Shown here one piece after another: positions 58,739 through 64,000 of a stretch of DNA of 64,000 bases. A program made the position numbers and the translations under genes. The notes under the pieces were generated by a model. It worked only from the letters and a program-made list of their open reading frames with translations. It was not told where the DNA came from and ran no database searches. Position 1 is the first letter of the stretch. Each line of letters opens with the position of its first letter. The stretch lies in contig NC_088677.1 in assembly GCF_950023065.1 (NCBI RefSeq), positions 11,922,001 through 11,986,000 of the forward strand, read 5' to 3'. Origin of the DNA: Planococcus citri (taxonomy: Eukaryota; Arthropoda; Insecta; Hemiptera; Pseudococcidae).

Positions 58739-59309
58739 ACATTTTTTTTCTGAAAAAAGTTCAGCTTGGAAAGTTCTGAAAACAATATTCAAAAAAATAT
58801 TTTCAAAGTTTCACTTAGAGAACTGACCTGTATAAAGTCGACCACATTTTTTAGAATAGTAGGTGTTCACTTGATGGATGATAATGTGAACCATGACTAG
58901 AGAGAGAAAATACTTTTTCTGATAAAATTTCTGCTTGGAAAGTTATGTTTCATCGCGCAATAAAATATTTCTACAATTTCACCCAAGGATGGCAACTGTG
59001 TCTACTTGAGCACACTTTTCATAAATACAATTCAAAGTTAATTATTTGGACTGAGGCTAGAGAGCAAAAACAAAATTCTGAAAATTCGCGATGAATTGTT
59101 CATAAGTACTATATGCGGAAATATGTTTAGGTACAAATTCGATTTTATTCTCGCTGTATTTATTTTGAGAAATTCCATTTTTTCGTGAGTGGCTGATCTT
59201 GTAATATTGAAAATAATTCCAGTTTTTCTTTACTGCTGTTTGTTTGAATATTTCATTCCTTAGGTCTGTTTCTTTACTTTGATCTATTTGGATGACGTTA
59301 ATCTTGTTA
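58739..59309. repeat. Diverged tandem pair and unassigned ORF
   Basis: Two units of about 170 bp (58745-58915 and 58916-59085) share TTTTTCTGA, GCTTGGAAAGTT, TTCAC and GACTAGAGAG/GGCTAGAGAG. A minus-strand 89-codon frame (59326-59057, MVLFDINKINVIQIDQSKE) partly overlaps the duplicated block and has no recognised domain. Confidence 0.4.
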
Positions 59310-59391
59310 ATATCGAATAAAACCAATTGGATTATTTATATCGATACAATGTGCTCGCGGATGTGGATAGAGAAGTGAATCTTATAGAAAA
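59310..59391. repeat. Duplicated block, copy 2, left part
   Basis: AATAAAACCAATTGGATT to GATAGAGAAGTGAATC matches 55830-55900. The match resumes at 61353 after the inserted transposon. Confidence 0.75.
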
Positions 59392-61352
59392 AAACGTGAA
59401 GTTTTTCACAAGAAGTAAATTCGAACAAGTATTACTGGAAGTTATACTTTCAGTAAACTTGCTCGAATTTACTTCTTGTACTAGTTACTGTTGAAACTTC
59501 CTGTAATACTTGTTCGAATTTACTTCTTGTGAAAAACTTCAAGTAGGTATAACAAGTACAAGTTTGAATGTAGTTCCTGTAGATCTCCCTGTAAAACTTC
59601 CTGTAAACCTACTTCCAAATTCTGCCAAAAAACTTGAAGTTTACTAGTACAACTTTGAAGTACCTGTAGAACTTCCTGTAATACTTGTTTGCATTTTTTC
59701 CTTTATAAGGAAATCATCTACTACATACTTTATCTGCGAGAAGTAAATTATCATAAAAGTTGTAGTTTTACTTCTAAAACTTGCTAGTAAAACATGTTGA
59801 GATAGTATACTTTTATTAGTCTTTATGTGAAAACTTTTTGTACAATACAGTATTTAAAACAGTGGCGGACTGGGTCGTTTAGGGGCCGCTGGCAGATGCA
59901 CCAAATGGTGCCCCAAAAAATTTCCCCCTCTCCCTTCAGAACCTTTCTCATTCTGTTTTCCCATGTTTGGATAGACATACTTGAATGCAGTTGTGTGATT
60001 TATTTTTGCTTTTGTTTTTTTATTCAATAGGTATAGCAAAAAAGAGGAGATTTGTGGGGGGGGGGGCGGACAAAAAATTTGACATAAGAAAAAAATATCA
60101 ATTTTACCAAATAAAATGACGAGTTTTTAAAGTGAAATAAAAGATGAAATGACAATTTGTTCAGTTGATATAATTCACATTATTTGGACCTATATAAAAA
60201 ATTCTCATTTTCACTTTTGAATTTATGGAAGTTTCAAAAATGTTTTTTTTTTTTTGTTTAGAGAAGAGATAGAAATTGATCCGAGCAAAGCAAGGGCAAA
60301 ATCTTTCAAAAATTTGTATTTTGAGCTGTAAAAAAGCGTTTTTTTTTTTTTTACAAAATTTGTTCACTTTTTCTGCTCAAAATTTTAGAATTTGAAGGAC
60401 TGTTTTTTTAAAAATTGAAAAGCAAGAGCGGAGTGAGAGCAAAAGCTAGTTTTGAGAAGTAGAAAAACAACGTTTTTTGAGGTGAAATGTCTGATGAGTT
60501 TTTTTTTTTGACCACCCAATTTTAGAATTTGAATGTACATACTAAAATTGACAATTTAAATTTTTAAATAAACGAGAAGGAAACCAGCCCGCGAGCCAAG
60601 CTAGGGCAAAAGCTTGCAAAAATTTTTATTAGAAAAAGTGAAAATATCATCTTTTTTTTGTTTAAACATGGCCCCTGGAGGCCTTGGTTTTCTCGGGCCC
60701 CTGATGCGATCGCCAGGTAATATCATAGGCCAGTCCGCCACTGATTTAAAACTAGAGTTCATAGGAAATTTTTGCCCAAAATTTTCCAAAACGTGCAAAT
60801 CCTTAAATTTCTATGGGAATTTTACGAAATTTATGAAATAAAATGTTGTAAATGGTGAAAAAATTGTAAAAAAATGTGTGTAATTTTTGCAAAATATTAT
60901 AAAGTTGTTTAAAATGAAGGAAAATTTCAAAAATTTGGAAATAATTGGAAATTTATTAGTTGTACGTGGTTGACAAATGACCATTTTTAAACTGACATTT
61001 TTTCAAAATAAGTATGGCCTACCTCATATTCTGAAGAATTATAAATTTTATTTAATTCAAGTTTAAAAGAATTACAACTACTGGTGACAGTATTTTACTT
61101 GAAGTTATGGGATTAAAACTTGAAGTTGTACTGAGTACATGTAGTATTACTACAAGTTCAACGAGAACTAAAAGTAAAACAACGAGTAATGATATTTACT
61201 TCTTATTTTACAACATGAACTTGAAGTTCTACTCGATGTAAATAGCTACACTTTCATAACTTGTTGTTATACCATCAAAACTTGCTGTAAAACTACTAAT
61301 ATCATCAAAACTTGCTGTAAAACTGCAAGTTTCCGAAAAAAACTTCAAGTTT
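59392..61352. mobile_element. Non-autonomous transposon with ACTTGAAGTT subterminal repeats
   Basis: The ends are AAACGTGAAGTTTTTC and, inverted, AAACTTGAAGTTTTTTTC. Both sides carry many direct and inverted ACTTC/GAAGT units (59400-59800 and 61060-61340), the arrangement seen in CMC-type elements such as the one at 10847. The empty site at about 55900 confirms a clean insertion between GAAAA and ATCGAG. It has no transposase gene. A hAT element (59870-60743) is nested in it. Confidence 0.8.
59870..60743. mobile_element. hAT-type element, non-autonomous, nested
   Basis: The ends are CAGTGGCGGACTGG and, inverted, CAGTGGCGGACTGGCC, a very typical hAT end. The perfect 8-bp duplication ATTTAAAA lies at 59862-59869 and 60744-60751. 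The 874-bp body has GGCCCCTGGAGGCC-like GC-rich ends and an AT-rich centre without a long frame. Confidence 0.96.
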
Positions 61353-62520
61353 ATCGAGTACTCTTTTGAAAATTATGTACAAAACGAACGTAGTTCCAGT
61401 TTCCTTATTTTTGGCAAGCAGAAGTGTCCCAAATTGGTGGGGTGTCTCAGCTCCCCTCTTCCAAAAACAGAAAAATTTAGGCGACAAGTTGAAAATTTTT
61501 GGGGAAAATAAGACGAGTTTGAAAAATTTGAGAAATTTGAGAAGATTGAGTGAGAAAAAAATGCAATTGCCTATTTTCAAAATTGAAGGGGCTAACTTGA
61601 TTCGAAATTTCCAAATTTGAGGTGCTTCGAATTTTGAGGATTTCAATTTTTAAATTGTACGTTTGCCCCTTCGATTGTGAAGATGGGCAATTTGTCATTG
61701 TAATATTTTTTGTTCGTCCATTTGAGCAATTTGGGTTATTGAAGTCAATTTAATGATGCAAACATTTTCTCACCATCGGCCATCTGTGAATTGAAAGTAC
61801 ACCATTGTTGGACAGAAATTTACCTATTTTGAACATTTCGCAAGAAAATGGGAATATGTTTGGATCATTTCAGTGACTTCACTACCTCGTAGTACATATT
61901 TGAATATACGAAGAAAAAAATTCGTCATGACAAATGGCTCATCTTCAAAATTTAAGAGGGCTAGCTGGCACTACATGTTTGAAAATTCAAAATCTTCGAA
62001 ATGTAAGGCTCAACAAATTTGAAAATTCTGAATCAAGTTTGCTCGTTCAATTTTCAAGATGTCAATTTGTCATCAAAGCAGGGGGTCTAACTTTGAAATG
62101 GAGACAAGTCTCGTCTTCCATTTTAGGAAATTAAAATGGGTGTGATTTATCGGCTCGACAGAAATAGGCGTTTACGCGACGAAAAAAAGGCATTTTAAGG
62201 ACAAATAAAGACTACCTATTGCACAGGAAAAGAACAAAAACTAAGATTTTTTGACAGTTATTTTTGCCAAAAAAAAAAAAAACGAGATTTTTTGATAGTT
62301 TCGATGAAAAGCGAGATGTGTTTGGTGGTTTTGACCAAAAAAGCGAAACTTGTTTACAATTTTTGTAAAAATAGAAAAAAGCAGGACTTCTATCAATTTT
62401 CAGCGTTTTAATTGGGCTCGTTTTTTTTTTTTTTGGAATTTCACAAAAAAAAACACGAAGGGAAAATTTTTTCAAAAAATGAAAACTTACCAAGATTTTT
62501 GACTGTTTTTATTCAACTTG
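61353..62520. repeat. Duplicated block, copy 2, middle part
   Basis: Matches 55905-56690 in order: AACGTAGTTCCA, GGGGCTAACTTGATT, GAAGATGGGCAATTTGTCA, GGATCATTTCAGTGACTTCA and AAAACTTACCAAGA. It contains an extra GGAGACAAGTCTCGTCTTCC start of family F at about 62098 not followed by the rest. The part 62150-62400 is unique to this copy. Confidence 0.65.
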
Positions 62521-63250
62521 ATATGATTTAATTATAAATTAGGAGTAGATAAGATCTCAATCCTTTATATTATTTTCAAAATTTGATATGTGGATTGATG
62601 ACATTTTAACTTACCTTTCGATCTTCAGCTTAAGTGACCTGAAAATTAATCGTTTCATTAAAATGAATTAATATTCTAAGTCTCAAAATAAAATTCTTCT
62701 TACGAGACTTCTTCTTGTTACCTTCTTGGCTTATTATAAATTGTGTTTTGTTGTAGAAGATATTTTATTTTATTATGGTGATGGAAATTGATCTATTAAA
62801 ACATATGTGATATTGAACAGGTTATCTTTTTCCTATTAGTCGAATCCTCCTATCTTGTCTCATTCTAATCCATTTACCTACCTATCTTCTTCCTCTACCT
62901 ATTTTCCTAAATACCTATTAACTCGAACCGTTTATTCCTTGCATAAAATATTATATTTTCTTATCCCTTAATATCACAAAATAACATATGAAACCAAAAA
63001 CCTTCAATATTTCCAAATTCAGCATTTTTTTCCGAAAAACGTTGTAATGAGGAGGATTGTCCTCACCCTCTGCTAGTTATTCGTATTATCGATGCTTTTA
63101 TATATGTATTACTAGCAACGTATGTTTTTTATACCTATACACTGGAAATGTGGTAACATGGTAAACTTCTATGAAAGGGATAGGTTCGTCTATACAGACA
63201 ATTACGTTGTACTTTGCTTCGTAAGAAAGGGTTTCCTGTGCCCTGCATAC
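62521..63250. other. Unassigned spacer
   Basis: Only 63000-63045 is repeated (with 58390-58435). CCTACCTATCTTCTTCCTC and similar low-complexity runs are near 62875. No coding region was seen. Confidence 0.35.
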
Positions 63251-64000
63251 CCTTCAACCTACAGCCCTTTTTAAACTTTTTTTTTGGAAAGCAGAATTTT
63301 TTTGAACTCAACTTGAAAAAAAATTTTTTTCAAAAAATGGAGGATTTATATGTTTAGTTTTGCAACAAATTTTTTCATTACAAACGGAGTTATTTTGGGT
63401 GCCTAACTTTGAAAAGGAGACAAGTCTCATCTTCCATTTTTATCTCATTGTCCATCAATTTTTAAATTGATACTACTAATAATTGAATTGATCATGCTAC
63501 CAAGAAAGAGCTGTTCGAAGAAAAATTTTAAAGCATGAAGTAGTAAAACAGCCAATGAGCGCGAAAAGCGAATGCAAAAACTTTTTTGCAATCAGCGAAC
63601 AACTGATGGCGTTAAGAAATTGAATTCCCAGCTTCACTGGAATGGAGACAAGTCTCGTCTTCCATTTTTATCTCATTGTCTATCAATTTTTAAATTGATA
63701 CTAATTGAGTTGATCATCGAGAGCTGTTTGAAGAAAAATCTGTAAGCTGTAAGCAGTAAAGCAGGCAATAAGCGCAAAAAGCGAATGCGAAAACTTTCTT
63801 GCAATCAGCGAATAGCTAAAGGATTTCTCAAATTGATCGTTTTCGTTCGTTAATTCTTCTTTGATGGTAAATCATCTGAATTCAGATGACAATGGTCTAG
63901 AATTTCAAATACCATCAGTGGGAATTGGACAATTTTTCCCAAAACAGCTTGACTAGGGGCGAGAGCGAAAAAGCTTCAATTTTATTTTTCTCGAAAAATT
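63251..64000 (+). repeat. Duplicated block end and two family F copies
   Basis: 63270-63390 matches 56880-57020. Family F copies lie at about 63410-63605 (box TTTTTTGCAATCAGCG) and 63640-63812 (box CTTTCTTGCAATCAGCG). The first is followed by AACAACTGATGG, as at family G ends; the second by AATAGCTAAAGGATTTC, as at 58205. Confidence 0.7.

Overview
This is a eukaryotic, AT-rich, repeat-dominated window with no rRNA, tRNA or CRISPR and no complete ordinary host gene that I recognise. Phased GT-AG introns, Jockey-type and RTE-type LINE remnants, Ty3-type reverse transcriptase fragments, hAT-type MITEs with 8-bp target duplications and frequent TAGGTAGGTA/ACCTACCTAC runs suggest an arthropod, possibly a sap-feeding hemipteran such as a scale insect. 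The species is an inference from overall character only.

The centrepiece is a nearly 12-kb DNA transposon (10847-22794). It has matching terminal inverted repeats, arrays of ACCAGTGGTA-like subterminal repeats and two divergently transcribed intron-containing genes. The plus-strand gene (three phase-consistent exons, 862 residues) encodes a transposase of the CACTA/EnSpm (CMC) type. The minus-strand gene (six phase-consistent exons, 502 residues) encodes a protein with a coiled coil and a C-terminal BEN-like DNA-binding domain. Four younger non-autonomous insertions sit inside introns and none breaks an exon, so the coding capacity looks intact.

On both sides (1-10846 and 22795-49700) the DNA is a mosaic of a few short repeat families, nearly all in one orientation. 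Family A has blocks ending in AATCAAGACACAATACCTTACCT. Family B is a fold-back with AGCTGAAAGACC and GGGGCATTCCCAT. Family C carries ACGATCCCGACCCTCTGA, and family D carries CCACTTCCAAAGGTTACTTAC. Family E carries AGCAACCAATGCAACCATCA, and family G carries AGCGTGTGAAGGTGTAAATT. A further TA-flanked fold-back MITE has ends like TACAGGATGTCC. A short directional box, CTTGCAATC(A/G)G, recurs about two dozen times on the plus strand, at the edges of several families and against unrelated coding debris (a broken RING-like exon, Ty3-type RT pieces, an orphan exon).

From 45351 to 54060 there are two large palindromic MITEs and three LINE remnants on the minus strand (RT, RNase H, gag). From 55820 to the end, a block is present twice; one copy holds a transposon with a nested hAT insertion, so the other copy gives its empty site. 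Two short unrecognised ORFs (57559-57884 minus, 58439-58738 plus) are the only other coding-like sequences there.
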